64,000 nucleotides of DNA. Origin: Adiantum capillus-veneris. Lineage: Eukaryota; Streptophyta; Polypodiopsida; Polypodiales; Pteridaceae. Each line of letters begins with the position of its first letter. Positions within the stretch are counted from its first letter, which is position 1. The notes beneath the pieces were generated by a model. That model was not told where the DNA came from, searched no databases, and was given only the letters and a program-made list of their open reading frames with translations. Made by a program: the position numbers and the translations under genes. Below, one piece after another: positions 1 through 11,207 of this stretch. The stretch is taken from NCBI GenBank assembly GCA_014529385.2, contig CM043971.1, positions 52,365,209 through 52,429,208 on the forward strand, in the 5' to 3' direction.

Positions 1-980
1 AAGCTCTTAAAGCTTTCCATGTTCATGGAGCTTCATTGTTGACCGGTAGGCTAGACCACCATTGCCTGGCAGACTTTTGAAAGTGCATAGCTACATGGCG
101 TAGCTTAGAGGACTTCGTGAAGCCCTCATCTCCGAATGCCGCATCAAATTGTTGGATAAAGGCCAAGACTTTGTCCGTAGCACCAAAAGTGTCATCATAG
201 GTAAGGAAAGAGATGCTCTTCCCTCCCTCTTTGAACTTCTTGAGCTTGGATGACCTCTTCCACGTGGCATAGGATTTCCTATGGCCTCTTCTTTTTGATG
301 GTTCAAAGGTTGCACCATCACTTTCTTCAGAAGATGAAGAATTTGAGGAAGATGGAGAAGAGGGTGACCTCTTTCTCGCCTTTTACTTGCCTTGATCTTC
401 GTTGTCTTGACCATCACTTTCATAAGAGGAAGAGGATGAAGAAGATGGAGAAGAGGGTGTCCTCTTTCTCGCCTTTTTCTTCTCTTGCTTTTTGTCATCC
501 CTCTTTGAAGTATGGTGTGGAGAAGTATGCGATGGTCTTCTCCGTTTTGGAGGTGATGGAAAGCGTTTAGCCCACCATCTTTGTGGAGCCATCTCTGTCG
601 AGGTGGCGGGAGACTCACTTCTTTCTTGTTCCTTCGGTGGAGGCTCTTGAATTCTTCTTTGAGAAGGAGATGCGTCATCAATGAGCAAATTTCTGAGCCC
701 TTCATAGGGCCTCTTCTTCTTCCCGAATCGGAGAGAGACCTCTTTTGGAAGTTTCGCAAGGAGGCTTCCTAGGTGTTCTCTCGTAATGGTGGGGAGCTTG
801 GAGAATCCCATGAGCACGAAGCTGCCGTTGCACGTCACTTTGGAGGGATGGATTGCCCATGGCTTGTTGAAGCCTAGAAACAAGATAGTTAACAAGCATC
901 GGGGCATCATTAGTAGCTTGCTCATTAGCAAAATCAAAGTTATCAACATTAATTTCACTCTCTTTACTATTGTTAGCCAT
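1..980 (-). pseudogene. Ty3/gypsy gag, N-terminal part, broken and cut by window edge
   Basis: Read on the minus strand from an ATG at 980. The N-terminus is acidic (MANNSKES), followed by a basic, Ser-rich stretch in which a block of the type KARKR-S/T-PSSPSSS is duplicated (about 340-400 and 428-487). Next comes a gag core like that of the E1 element below: FKEGGKSISF, then FIQQFDAAFG, then QKSARQWWS near 65-240. A frame change lies near 700, and stops occur near 383 and 25. The reading frame runs off the left edge, so pol, if present, is outside. Gag proteins form the cytoplasmic virus-like particle. The family call rests on the FKEGG...WW gag core; the exact lineage is unknown. Confidence 0.7.
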
Positions 981-2990
981 TCTAACAACTTTTAGGTGTA
1001 AACTTTTTATGTGTACTTTGACACTTCAAGCCCTAGTTGCTACTCCTCTTTACCCCTTTAGAAAAAGCACTCAAGCTACTATACCCGTGTCTTGAATACC
1101 ATTAATTGCAAGGAATAGAAGAGAGGGTCGTTCAACACCAAAACAACACCGGCTCCTGTCAAGCTTCTAATAGCTCAATAGTGGTTCAGCCATAGGCAAG
1201 CCCCATAGGACTCCACTATTAAGACCATAGCTCTCGACGGTGATGCCCCGTTAACTGCACAAAGGCAGGCGCACTGCAAGGCTGAAAAATCCCTATTCTA
1301 CTTACTCGCATGCAATTAATAGTACCAACCATTTATAGCTAGATTGAGGACCTCCCTTCTTGAGCAAGAATGTAACATTTAATGGCCTAGTAACTTGTGT
1401 GTAGCAGAAAATAGCATGAACATAGTGAGCATTTCATTAGAATAGATTCCTAATGAGATTAACAAGAGTGCTTGGGTCGAGAGAGCAACACAAAGCATAA
1501 CACCTAGTTAGATAGCATGAAAAATACTTCAAAAGATAGAGAAATTAATCAATTGACAACAGTTGAGGACCGGATTCACATGGAGCTGGTCCCCCCTCCA
1601 AAAGGCTTTTTATTATGGTTTCTCCCATCAAGAGAGACATTTTACAATACAATTCTTTGTGTTCCTTCAATACTAGCTAGTGCAATGAAGATGGAAACTT
1701 CATGCACTAAGCAAAACACTTATCAAACACAACATCATTTCCCTCACTGTCTCAGACCCAAGACCTTACACACCTTCAAAGATGGTGAGAGCTAGCGGGG
1801 TATGAGAGTAGATTGAGAGGAAGAAGGAGTATTCTTACGAGAAAGATGTACATCTCCTCACATAATCACTCATATTAGCATAGATTAGCTTAGTAATTAG
1901 CATGGTAGAGGAGATGAGCATGCATTGAAGCTTGGCTCTTGGTTGGATTTGCATCACAAGGCCAAGAGTTGTTGGTGTAGGCCTTCCTTCTCACAAGCTT
2001 GGAGTAGGTGATAAGCTTTCCATTAAAGCTTGAAGGAGAGAGAGTCTTCTTTACTTCACACATGAGCTAGTGTGAGTGTGCAGGTGAAAATGCCTTTGAA
2101 AAATCAGGCCCCTCTCTCTCTTGGTCGACCCCTCTTGCTATTTGCTCTTGCTAGCATCCTATTGGACCTCCCCAGGCTTAGCCAATGGTAATTAAGCAGC
2201 ATAAGTGATAGCCTTCTGACATGTGTCCTCCTTTCCTCTTTTGTGAGATATTTAGGTAATTATTTAATTCAACTAAACCCTCATTGGACCCCTTTGCCTC
2301 CTGGCCAATAGGAATTAGGCAAGCCATTGGGCTGCTGAATGCTCATTGGTCCCCTTGGGAGACTGTCCAATAATCTTGTAGAGAGCTTAATTCTTATTGG
2401 TTCTTTTATTAAGTGTTTTTAAATTAATTAAACTAGATTTACTATAGCCTAATTCTCATTGGTCCACCTCCAAGGCCATCCAATAGGAATTGGGTAGGCC
2501 TTGTAGGCATCTGGGCTAGGGAGCTGACATGTGTCCCTCATTCCCTTTGTGTAAAGGGGACTTGTGTGTGTGTGTGAGAGTTTCTCTCTCATCCCCTACT
2601 TGCAAGGCTCGCCCCCTCCTATGTAGGGATTGCTAAAGACTTTTGGGACACACACAAAGCATCCAATTCCCCCAATGTTTGACCTTTGGACACAACCTTT
2701 GAATTTTGGAACCTTAGCATTTTGGAAGTCTTAACGGGCTGAACCTAGGGTCTTTTAAGCCCATTATTGCATATGGCTCTTTTACAGATGGCCCCCCCTT
2801 TGGATCCCTATTTTCCCTCCTTTGGATCCCTACTGTGGCCGGTCTGCTAGCTTAACCAATATTCTAGCTTTTTCTCCCTTGGCACTTCCCCATATTAAAT
2901 GATCAGTTTAACATGAGAAAATCATTTAGGAGAATTAGATATTGATTATTATGACATATTGCTTAGTGCACAAATAAAAATATAATTTAC
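981..2990. other. Leader/LTR-like non-coding sequence, unresolved
   Basis: No convincing gene. It lies upstream of the minus-strand gag start at 980, so part of it is probably the leader and 5' LTR of that element. I could not find a TGGTATCAGAGC-type primer-binding site or a matching second LTR, so no borders are given. From 2150 to 2520 it holds repeated ATTGG/CCAAT modules (separate entry). Short open frames such as 1517-1795 show no recognisable domain. Confidence 0.4.
2281..2500. repeat. Diverged repeats pairing ATTGG and CCAATAGGAATT
   Basis: Three related units of 40-50 bp begin with CTCATTGG(T/A)CC and end with CCAATAGGAATT or CCAATAATC (about 2281-2326, 2341-2376 and 2455-2500). Isolated copies of CCAATGG and TATTGG lie nearby. 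Each unit puts an inverted pair of CCAAT boxes about 25 bp apart. The place suggests an LTR U3 region, but this is inference. Confidence 0.5.
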
Positions 2991-3085
2991 TCCTAGAGTG
3001 ATGGGTGTATATACAATGCATGGGGGGGAAAACTTCCTAGTGAGGGAAAAAGAGTCCTGATGGTACTAAGTGTGTTCACACACAT

Positions 3086-3277
3086 CATCACCACATATAT
3101 AGCAACAAATCCCTCTTGGGAGTGATTCGGTGAACGAGAGCTAGCACATAATATATGGGAAATTCCATGCCCTAAGGACATGATCATCACATATATAGTA
3201 ACAAATCCCTCTTGGGAGTGATCTGGTGAACGAGAGCTAGCACATAGTATATGGGAAATTCCATGTCCTAAGGACAT
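3086..3277. repeat. Tandem duplication, 2 x 96 bp
   Basis: Two copies with a period of 96 bp; for example CTCTTGGGAGTGAT followed by GAACGAGAGCTAGCACATA recurs at 3121 and 3217. Only a few bases differ. It lies just downstream, in the sense of the minus strand, of the copia pol remnant, so it probably belongs to that element's 3' untranslated region or LTR. Confidence 0.85.
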
Positions 3278-3319
3278 GCTCAATCCATAAAGGAAGGCAA
3301 GCCCAAAGCTTTTTAGAAA

Positions 3320-4333
3320 TCTTGGAACTTTTCACAAGGCAATGCCTTTATGAACATATTTGCAAGGTTGTCTTGTGTTGGCACATAAGCCAAAGCTTAT
3401 CTCTCGTGTTGAGAGATAAGTCAAAGCTTATCTCCTCTCTCCCTGACATAGTGATAGTGCATCTCAATGTGCTTTGTGTAAGCATGAAAAACTTAGTTCT
3501 CCACAATTGCCAAGGCAGTATAGATGATGTTGGCAGTATGTGTCATGTCCAACATCCCAATCAACCATAAGATGTATGAGCCATACACTCTCAACCATAG
3601 TTGTGAAGACTGCCATGTACTCAGCCTCACAACTAGAAGTGGCCACAATAGATTGCTTCTTGCTCAACCATGATATGCATGAAATGTCGAGGATGGAACG
3701 GAAATCACTTGTGGACACTCATGTGCCATAACAACAATCCCAATCTGAATCCAAAGTAGCATGCAAATCTACCCCATTGGGATAAAACAAGCCAAGACAT
3801 AAAGTGCCACTCAAGTAGCAAAAGATCCTTTTAACAACATGCCAATGCTTAGACCATGGCCTATGCATAAATGTGCCAATCTGTGAGACTGCAAGCTGAA
3901 TATGTGGGCCTTGTATTGCATACATAAATAAAGCATCCAACAATAATTTATGTATGCAATACAAGGCCCACATCCTCAAGATCTCTAGCATCATAAGAAG
4001 ACTCAATTTCAAACCTATTTTCATTGGAGTAGCAATAGGTTTGTAGTTCACAAGTCCAAACTTACATAGTACTGTCTCTATGTATCTTGCTTGACACAAA
4101 GCGGTACCTTCATCACCCTGCTTAAACTGTATGCCCAAGTAATGATGCAAAAGCCCCAATATTTTCATCTCGAAAGTAGCATTCAATTCAATCTTGAATT
4201 CAACAATGTATGTCTCATGCGAACCAACAGTTAGCAAATCTTCTACATACCAAACAATGATAAGATATACATACCACTCAAGCACCATCAGGCCAAGTCC
4301 AAACTGGTTATAGTAATAACCCTTCCTCTGCAC
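3320..4333 (-). pseudogene. Ty1/copia pol remnant: RT C-terminal half and RNase H
   Basis: The minus strand shows copia reverse transcriptase from just before the active site: YVEDLLTVGS (YVDD variant) near 4230, LLHHYLGIQF, FGLVNYKPIATPM, and QLAVSQIGTFMHRP near 3880. RNase H follows, with SKKQSIVATSSCEAEYMA near 3610, then TKHIEMHYHYVRE and VPTQDNLANMFIKALP near 3330-3450. The frame is broken at 3719 (stop), near 3500 and in the last 150 bp. Everything N-terminal of the YVDD region is missing, so gag, protease and integrase are lost or lie elsewhere. A local inversion of RT sequence sits at 3902-3973. The copia assignment is firm from motif order. Confidence 0.9.
3902..3973. repeat. Perfect 28-bp inverted repeat inside the copia RT remnant
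   Basis: Arms at 3902-3929 and 3946-3973 are exact reverse complements (core TTGTATTGCATACATAAAT), with a 16-bp loop. In the protein frame the region corresponds to where copia RT normally reads like LVGSLIYL..TRPDI. The second arm therefore replaces or adds sequence in the coding frame. Confidence 0.95.
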
Positions 4334-4424
4334 GCGGCGATGCGAGTTCGAATCTAGTTTTCAATCTGGTCATAGTAATGACCTTTACTCTGCACGCGGC
4401 GGTGCAAGTTCGAATCCAAATTTG
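4301..4424. repeat. Tandem duplication, 2 x 62 bp
   Basis: Two units share CTGGTTATAGTAAT or CTGGTCATAGTAAT, then CTCTGCACGCGGCG, then AGTTCGAATC, with a period of 62 bp. They adjoin the broken N-terminal edge of the copia remnant. The AGTTCGAATC part resembles a pol III B box, but the flanks do not fold as a T arm. Confidence 0.8.
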
Positions 4425-4477
4425 AATGGTTGTTTAGTCTCATTGTATAACCAGTATGAAGCCATTATGAAGAATAG

Positions 4478-4873
4478 TTGAACAATCTCTCTCTCTCTCG
4501 CTCTCTCACGCGCGCACACACATACACAGACAATCTCATTTACAGGATTTTTTATGGGTGGATATTCGTGCGCCGAAACGACACTAACCATGAGTGCAGA
4601 GCTCAAAGAAGCTCTCGCTCCTGTTCTGCGGTATGCATCTCCCTTAACAACATGGTAGATGCGACTCATCATCCCGAGAGAGGTTTGGTTCAGAAGGGCA
4701 GCAATGATTTGCTCGCCCACTAGCTCTCATCACCACCATTTCTGTAGCTGCAGCCTCCACTTGCATCCAGAGCCAGCTTCAGAACTGCACGGAATCAGGA
4801 TTTCTGGGCTCACCCCTCGAACCCTTGCCATGCTTGATGAAGCCCAAAGAGGTAAGCGTTTAGTTCATTAACT

Positions 4874-4903
<30 letters not shown>
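4478..4903. repeat. CT/GA microsatellites and non-coding sequence
   Basis: Short CT runs lie at 4482-4506 and a (GA)n run at 4871-4901. Between them I see no gene. Translated frames here are dominated by the microsatellites and are not convincing. Confidence 0.6.
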
Positions 4904-4909
<6 letters not shown>

Positions 4910-5118
4910 GTATGAAGAGCAAGGAGACCATCTGAGGCAGGGGCTCTCTGTGGCCTTCTCCTCCTCTTGCCGCAATTTAGACGAGGGCGTTGAGCCTCGT
5001 CACTATCTCACACGGCCCGTCTGTTTCTTCTGACACAAGCACATCCCTCTACACCAATCTTGGCTTGGCTACCGCTGCTTCAACTCATTTTGGCACCGCA
5101 ACACCTGGTAATCCTTGA

Positions 5119-5490
5119 TTAGCTTCACGCCTTTTCATAATCTTCTCGGTTTGCCCTTTCGCTAGAGCCACTACCTCTTTGTTCGACATCTATCTCCACC
5201 TTGTCTAGCACTTCTTCATGTAGGCAATCCATGAACTTGCTCAATTTAAAAAACCCAATATTCTCTACAGCAGTTACCTTGATCAACCTTTCCCAAAGGG
5301 CTTCAAACTCCCTTATAAATGCTTGAAAATCCCCTTCCAAGCTTTGTTTTAACTTATATAGCTTTAGCTTCACCTTGTCCAGCTGCACATCCGAGGTCAG
5401 CCAAGGGGATTTAGGGACCAAATTTGGAGACGTTGAGCGGCTTGATCTCAACCATCCGATCGCGTGTCGTTGTCCATGTGGGCATGGCAC
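5119..5490 (-). pseudogene. Gag-like fragment
   Basis: An open minus-strand frame of about 120 residues contains a helical, charged stretch (KLKLYKLKQSLEGDFQAF, then EFEALWERLIKVT, then KLSKFMDCLHEEVLDKVEID). The pattern of KLKQ..GDFQ..IREFE resembles the capsid region of plant retrotransposon Gag proteins. There is no zinc knuckle and no neighbouring pol. It could equally be an unrelated helical open frame; identity is uncertain. Confidence 0.35.
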
Positions 5491-6469
5491 ACAATCACAC
5501 CCTAGTTCACCCCGTCTTAGTTCACCCCTAGTTCATCCGGCCCTAGTCCACCCTAGTTCACTGAATGATCTGACGGCCCATATTAAAGCTCCCCCAAATT
5601 TAGGCCCTAGATCCCCTCTGAGCCACACCCACATGCCATATAGTGAGGAGGGGCGTTGAGTACCCCTCTTGCAAGACTCGTCCCCTGTGTACCTACCCTT
5701 GCCTTTAGCTCCCTCAATTGTCGCTGCCCGTTGCTTTTCCTTGGATCTCCTTGCCGAAGGACTTATACCCTATGCGAGGTGCTCTCAGATTTTGCTCTTG
5801 CTGCTCTTGATGACTGTGCCCTTGCCCGTGCCGCATATGGCCTCTCTTGGCAGCCTTATGTGTGTTGCAGCCCTCCCACATGGTGATTTTTTGCACACGC
5901 CTGCATCCCTATCCTACGGCGGCTCCCCTTCCTCTATCCATTCTCCTTTGTCCATCCTTCAACCTTGTCTTCAAGCTCTCCTCGCTCCTCCCAGCTTCCC
6001 TCATTGGGTCGGTTTGTTGCCCTCTGCATCGTATGTTTTTGGCTGGTGATTTTCGCAAGTGTGACAGATTGTGTATGTGTTTATTGTTCGAGTGTTTTTT
6101 GAACGTGTGTTGGCATGTTGTGTGTGGGCGTGTACGTGTTTTTCTGTTTTGTGTGTGCTTGTCTGCATTGCTTCGAGGTGCGCTTTTGTGAAGCTCCCTT
6201 GCCTCGGCATTGACTCTCCCAGGTGTCTTTCGGTGCTTCTTTCCTTTATGCCGGTTCAATTTCTTCCTTGTCGCCTTGGTCTTGGGTAGCATAGTTGCCT
6301 CCTTACCACTTACTTGGAGGTCTCTTCTTTTGATAGCATTGAGGTGCCTATTTTCTAGAAGCATTGGTGGATGTCCTCTCCTTTTGGCTCTTCATCTAGC
6401 TCCCAAGAAACACTTACTCTGACTAGGAGGGGGTTTTGCCCGAGTTTTCCAGTTTTATAGTCGTCTACG
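5491..6469. other. No recognised gene; short CCCTAGTTCACC repeats
   Basis: Near 5500-5565 the phrase CCTAGTTCACCC recurs four or five times with small changes. The rest (5570-6469) is GC-moderate sequence with pyrimidine-rich stretches. Open frames on both strands lack any recognisable domain and overlap one another, so none is called. The right edge is the CTATA target-site copy at 6470-6474 next to element E0. Confidence 0.5.
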
Positions 6470-6474
6470 CTATA

Positions 6475-7108
6475 TGTAACGGACTTGGACACTCCAAGAC
6501 AAGAATTCTACCGCGACAACACAAATAACCACTTCAAAATAGTCCATAGTTCACAATTGATTCGACACTGGCCCAACGGAGTTCCGTGCCTAGAGATATT
6601 GGCCCCCAAGACTGGCGCCCCTTTCGGTATTTTTTTAATGTATTAATCTGTGTTCAAAGTACAAGAATGCGGGCAGGCGCTTACACTTAGACTCTGCGCC
6701 CAGATGCTCTGATTTATGAGGCTCTGCCCACAAATTCAAAGGTTACAAGGGATGTTAAAAGCAGAGCCCCAAAAGCTGAAAATCAAAGCTTTTTAAAAAC
6801 AAAGCAAAAGCTCTTCAATAATCAAGCAAGAGAGGCTTCTCTCTCTCTCTCTCTCTCAACCACTTGCCTCGAATAAAGCAAAAGGGCTCTCTCTCTCTCT
6901 CTCTCTCTCTCTTGCAATTGCGTAGAAAAACAACAAAAGCAATGTCCAAAAGCTGCCGCAAAACTACTTTTCCTTGCTGTCGTAAAATCCACCGCGGTTT
7001 GCGAGCTGCCACGTTAGCAATCGTACGGAATTGCCACGTCAGCAGTACGACAGTTTTCTTCTCTGTAGTCAGCCAACCACGTCAGCCTTTAACCGCATTT
7101 TCCCCGTG
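6475..7108 (-). repeat. E0 3' LTR, 5'-truncated
   Basis: It matches the E0 5' LTR (15778-16458) over most of its length, including CT microsatellites at 6841-6911 and the conserved GGCGCC motif at 6601-6636. About the first 65-70 bp of the LTR (the TGTCACAAAC end) are missing, because the internal deletion reaches into it near 7108. The terminal GTTACA is kept at 6475. Confidence 0.85.
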
Positions 7109-7112
7109 GGCA

Positions 7113-7870
7113 ACCACTTCACTCCTTCAATACCAACAACAATGGAGAGAAATATGGTGAAATACTAGGCTGGACAAGATCCTTTTCCCAGAGGTCTTTC
7201 ACTTGGTTTATAACCTCGTTGTTCTGGGCTCGGCTCACACGGTAAGGTGGCCGGTTTGGTGGTGTGCTTCTAGTTATCAGATCAATAGTATGATCTTCAG
7301 GACGAGCGGGTGGTAACTCGCCTGGCAGGCCCTCCGAAAAGCAATCGGCATGAGTGTGGGAAAAATCTTGGCGTTCTTTTGTTCAGGTCAAAACATATTC
7401 GACCTTCATCCATCGTTCAATTCTCTCCCAAAAAAGTGAGTAAAGAAACTGAAGTTCATCAAGTACAATATCTGAGCCCTTCATTTGTCAAAGTCGCATT
7501 CTCGGCTTGGTAGTCAACCATGGCGTTGTTCTTATGGTACCAAGGGATTTTGAGTAGAACGTCACAACCTTCCAAGGCAATTACGTAAACCTCCGCGTGT
7601 CCTAAACACCCCTGTCATTGCAAATGAAGTTTGCCAATGCTCGGTGTAATGGCAACATCCCGTCCGGGTTTCACTCGAACTACCTCCGCCTGTGGCCTCA
7701 GCCTATCGAACGTAATTCCAAATCGAGCCGCCAATTCAAGAAGTTGGCCTTGGCTCCTTCAAAAGAGCTTCTTGATCTTTTCCTTTGCCCGACAAAGTTT
7801 GTACTTTCATTCATTTGATTTTCATTCATTTGATTCGGTTCAGGCCCCATGCAATGTGGTACCAGTTTTT
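7113..7870 (-). pseudogene. E0 protease remnant and RT N-terminal remnant
   Basis: The minus strand shows decayed protease-region sequence (about 7510-7870), homologous to 10380-10860 in E1. Then comes HADCFSEGLPGELPPARP, DHTIDLI, RPPYRVSRAQ and QVKDLWEKDLVQPSISPY (about 7113-7330), the standard entry into gypsy RT. The frame stops at LLLVLKE and continues directly into LTR sequence, so no catalytic RT residues remain. Confidence 0.8.
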
Positions 7871-7875
7871 CTTTT

Positions 7876-8169
7876 TATTTGCCTTTTCTGCCACATCCCT
7901 CAACAGCTTTAGAACTTTTTGGCCTTTCTTCATCCTGTTCATTCGGTGCCTTTTTAGGGCATTTCGCGGAGATATGTCCATTTTTCCCGCATTCAAAGCA
8001 CTTCCCCTCTTTTATGTAGAGAGCCCTCTCTTGAGGAGTAAGCTTGGGTCGTGCATCCTTTTTTTTCTGTTCTGGGTTGCTCTTTCTTTTTCTACTTTCA
8101 GTTTTCGAAGTCTGTTCGGCTCTTTGCGTCATGATCTCATATGTGGGGTAGGTCAGACTGCTAGAGTGA
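7876..8169 (-). pseudogene. E0 gag distal part with CCHC zinc knuckle
   Basis: The minus-strand frame holds MTQRAEQT, a Lys-rich linker, then CFECGKNGHISAKC (CX2CX4HX4C, about 7957-8000) and a basic tail. The nucleocapsid knuckle binds the element's RNA. The frame continues across E1: the codons for AIH end at 14456 and those for S-S-S-L-T-Y-P begin at 8169, which shows where E1 went in. Confidence 0.9.
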
Positions 8170-8741
8170 TGTCACAAAGTGATGACGTGGCGGACAACAA
8201 AAACCCTAATTTTTGCCAGAAACCCTAAAATTCCTGCAAACCCTAATTTCTGCCAGAAACCCTAATTTTCGGAAATCGCAGAGGCGGATTATTATTATTA
8301 TTATTATTTTTTTTGGGAAAATGATGAGCGACGCAAATTTCGCTTTTTTCTCTACTTAAATGAGAAAGAGAGAGAGAATGCTTTTGCTTTCATGTTTTGA
8401 CTCTGTGTGAGAGAGAGAGAGCAATTGCTTTTGATTTGAAGCTTTTGGGGCTCTGCTTTTGGGCATCCCTTGTAACCTTTAAATTAGTGGTGAGGGCCTC
8501 ACTTCTCAGAGCATCTGAACGCAGAGTCTGAGAGTGAAACCCTAACCGCTCTCTTGTACTTTGATGATTGATTAATATAAAAAGAAATACCGAAAGGGGC
8601 GCCAGTCTTTGGGGCCAATATCTCTAGGCACGGAACTCCGCCGGGCCAGTGCAAATCTATTGTGATCTGTGAATTGTTTTGAAGTGGTTATTTGGTGCTG
8701 TCGCGGTTGATTCTTGACTTGGAGTGTCCAAGTCTGTTACA
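8170..8741 (+). repeat. E1 5' LTR
   Basis: It starts TGTCACAAAGTGATGACG and ends GTCTGTTACA. The first 100 bp carry several telo-box copies (AAACCCTAA); short GA runs lie near 8367 and 8413. The conserved motif AAATACCGAAAGGGGCGCC is at 8585-8603, about 140 bp before the LTR end, probably near the poly(A)/R-U5 region. Confidence 0.93.
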
Positions 8742-8742
8742 G

Positions 8743-8754
8743 TGGTATCAGAGC
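8743..8754 (+). other. E1 primer-binding site (initiator tRNA-Met)
   Basis: TGGTATCAGAGC lies one base after the LTR end. It is complementary to the 3' end of plant initiator tRNA-Met, which primes minus-strand DNA synthesis. Confidence 0.93.
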
Positions 8755-8814
8755 ACGGCCGATTTCTCTTCTACGGGAAATCCGATCCCCGATATTTTTT
8801 TTTCCGCGGCACCT

Positions 8815-10377
8815 ATGGCTTCAAGCAATGATCAGTCGACTCCCTCTGCATCTGGAGATGCAGGCTGGGATCACAACGAAGATTCAGACAGAGAGTATGG
8901 CCCGCCTTAGCCTACTCAGGCGGAGCAAAAAGAGATGGAGCGTCGTCAATTGATTGGGATGCAACAAAGATGATGCTCAATTTTGCCAAGGATCCAAAGA
9001 TGGCAAAATATATGAACCAGACCTCTTTGAAAGAGGTACAGATGGAGTGCAGAGAACCACAACACCACTCTCGAAACCCGCTCTCAAGAAACCTTCTGCC
9101 TCCAAGAAATATACGGAGAAGGAAATGGAGAACGTGGTTGATGCACGGATTTCTCAGCTTTTTGACACGCAAAAGAAAGCCAAAAAGCACGGCAAAAAGC
9201 AGAAGAAAGGCACTGACTTCCCAGGATATTTAGGTCGTCGGTTGACATTTGACAAGGCAAAGAAATTGAAGAAGCGCGTCAAGTTTGAAGACCTACCCAT
9301 TTCTTCTTCTTCTTCTTTTGACAGTTCTTCTAGCTCCTCGGATTCGAGCGAAGAAGACAGAAAAGGTAAAAAGCGAAGCAAGAAGCAACGCTTTGGAAAG
9401 GGCAAGAGAAAGGCAAAGAAGGCTAAATCTCGCCCAAAGACTCACAGTTCTACTGAGGACTCGTCTACCGACAGCTCAGATTCCGACGACGGAAAGTTTT
9501 ATGCGAACAAGAAGAATTTTTACAAAGCCAACCAGTATGACTTTCTCGAAGATAAAAGCAAGAAAGTTCTAGAGTTTAAGGAAGGTGGCCACTCGATCAA
9601 GTTTGATACTTTTCAGGATACTCAGATGCTTCGAAGGCTGTCTTTTATTCAGCAGTTTGACATCGCTTTCGCGGGAGGACGCTATTCAGAGCACTCCAAG
9701 ATTCAAAGAGCTACCTCTTACCTTAAGGGGAATGCTCGTACTTAGTGGTCCACGCTTCTTTTAACAAGAGTGCGCCAGTTAAATGGCTGAAATTTAAGAA
9801 GCTTTTTATTTCTTCTTGGTTGACGCAAGAATATGAACGAGATGTACGAGCTGCTTGGAACCATCTTCGGATGACCAAGAAAGATACAATCAATGCTTAT
9901 TGTGAAAGATTCTGGAGCTCTTTTCTACCCGCCTCTTCATTCAAGAAGATCTCGTTCAGAGAACAGATTGAGCGGTTTACCTTGGGTCTACCTACAGAGA
10001 TCCGAGATCACTGCTTGGAACAGAAGTCAGCTTCTATTCAGGAGTTGATGAGTCATGCGAAGCGGGGCTTTGCCATTCACTCTGGCAGTTTGACCTACCC
10101 CACAGATAAGGCCATGACACAACGAGCCGAACAGACTTATGGGAATGAAAGTAGAATGAAAAAGAGCAACCTAGAGAAAAAAAACGATACACGACCCAAG
10201 CTTACTCCTGAGGAGAGAGCTCGCTTCATCAGAGAGGGGAAGTGCTTTGGATGCGGGGAACATGGACATATCTCCGCAGAGTGCCCTGATAAGGCACAGA
10301 AAGTACAGAATGATAAAGACGACGACAGGCCTAAGAGTTTGAGAGCAGTTGAGGAATGTGGCAAAAAAGGCAGATAG
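8815..10377 (+). pseudogene. E1 gag
   Basis: The start is the ATG at 8815 (MASSNDQSTPSASGDAG), 60 bp after the primer site. A stop follows at 8908 and a one-base loss near 8954. A long frame then carries a Lys-rich region, two Ser clusters (about 9300-9350 and 9440-9490), FLEDKSKKVLEFKEGG, the capsid core LSFIQQFDIAFAGGRYS, and KGNART. A TGG-to-TAG change at 9743 breaks the WW of the gag core. The rest (9745-10377) has NHLRMTKKDTINAYCERF, EQIERFTLGLPTEIRDHC and the zinc knuckle CFGCGEHGHISAEC (10243-10284). The Gag family call is firm. Confidence 0.92.
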
Positions 10378-11207
10378 AAAAGTAGAACTGGTACTACATG
10401 GCGTGGGACTTGCACCGAATCAAATGAATGAAAGTACAAACTTTGCCGCTTTTTTTTGGGGCAAAGTGAAGGATCAGGAAGCTCTTTTGAAGGAGCCAAG
10501 GCCAACTTCTTTTCACTTGGAATTGGCGGCTCGATTTGGAACTACGCCCGACAGACTGATGCCACAGGCGGAGGTAGTTCGACTGGCACCCGGATGGGAT
10601 GTTGCCATTACACCGAGCATTGGCAAACTTCGTTTGCAATGACAGGGGTGTTTAGGGCACGCGAGTGACGTTCTACTCGGGATCCCTTGGTACCACAAGA
10701 ACTACGCCGTGGTTGACTATCGGGCCGAGAAAGCGACTTTGATAAATGAAGGGCTTAGAGATTGTACTTGATGAACTTCAGTTTTCTTACTCATTCTTTT
10801 GGGAGAACTGAACGATGGATAAAAGTTGAAAATGTGTTGACCTGAAGAAAAGAACGCCAAGATTTTTTTTCTCCAGGCTCATGCCGATTGCTTTTGAGAG
10901 GATCGATGATATACTCGACAGGTTACAGGGATCCTCGTGCTTTAGCAGGATTGACTTGAAGAGTGGATATTATCAGATCAGGATAGCGCCAGGAGATGTC
11001 TACAAGACAGCTTTTCGGACGACTTTTGGGTTATTTGAGTTTTTGGTGATGCCTTTTGGCTTAACCAATGCTCCTGCGACATTTAACCGGATGATGGATA
11101 GGATTTTTCGAGAGTACATGCTATTTGTTGGCACTTTCTTTGACGACATCATTGTTTTCTCCAAGAATGAGGCAGAACACAGAGATCATCTGCTTCAAGT
11201 CTTTTAG
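10378..11207 (+). pseudogene. E1 protease remnant and RT with deleted N-terminus
   Basis: Protease-region sequence (10378-10800) is frameshifted; only DVLLGIPWYHKN-like text (10668-10705) is readable. RT resumes at 10881: [49 protein letters not shown], and the active site [10 protein letters not shown] near 11150. About 300 bp of RT between HADCF and RIDDIL are missing relative to E2 (52840-53140). FFDD instead of YxDD is common in plant gypsy RTs. Confidence 0.88.

Noticed and set aside
4301-4424. tRNA gene or SINE suggested by AGTTCGAATC twice
   Set aside because: No matching T-arm stem, no A box at proper distance and no anticodon arm.
5669-6422. Overlapping plus-strand open frames as a host gene
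   Set aside because: Pyrimidine-rich composition, several overlapping frames, no known motif.
11140-11165. RT active site FFDD instead of YxDD in E1 and E2
   Set aside because: Phe at this place is common in plant Ty3/gypsy RTs, so it is not a novelty.
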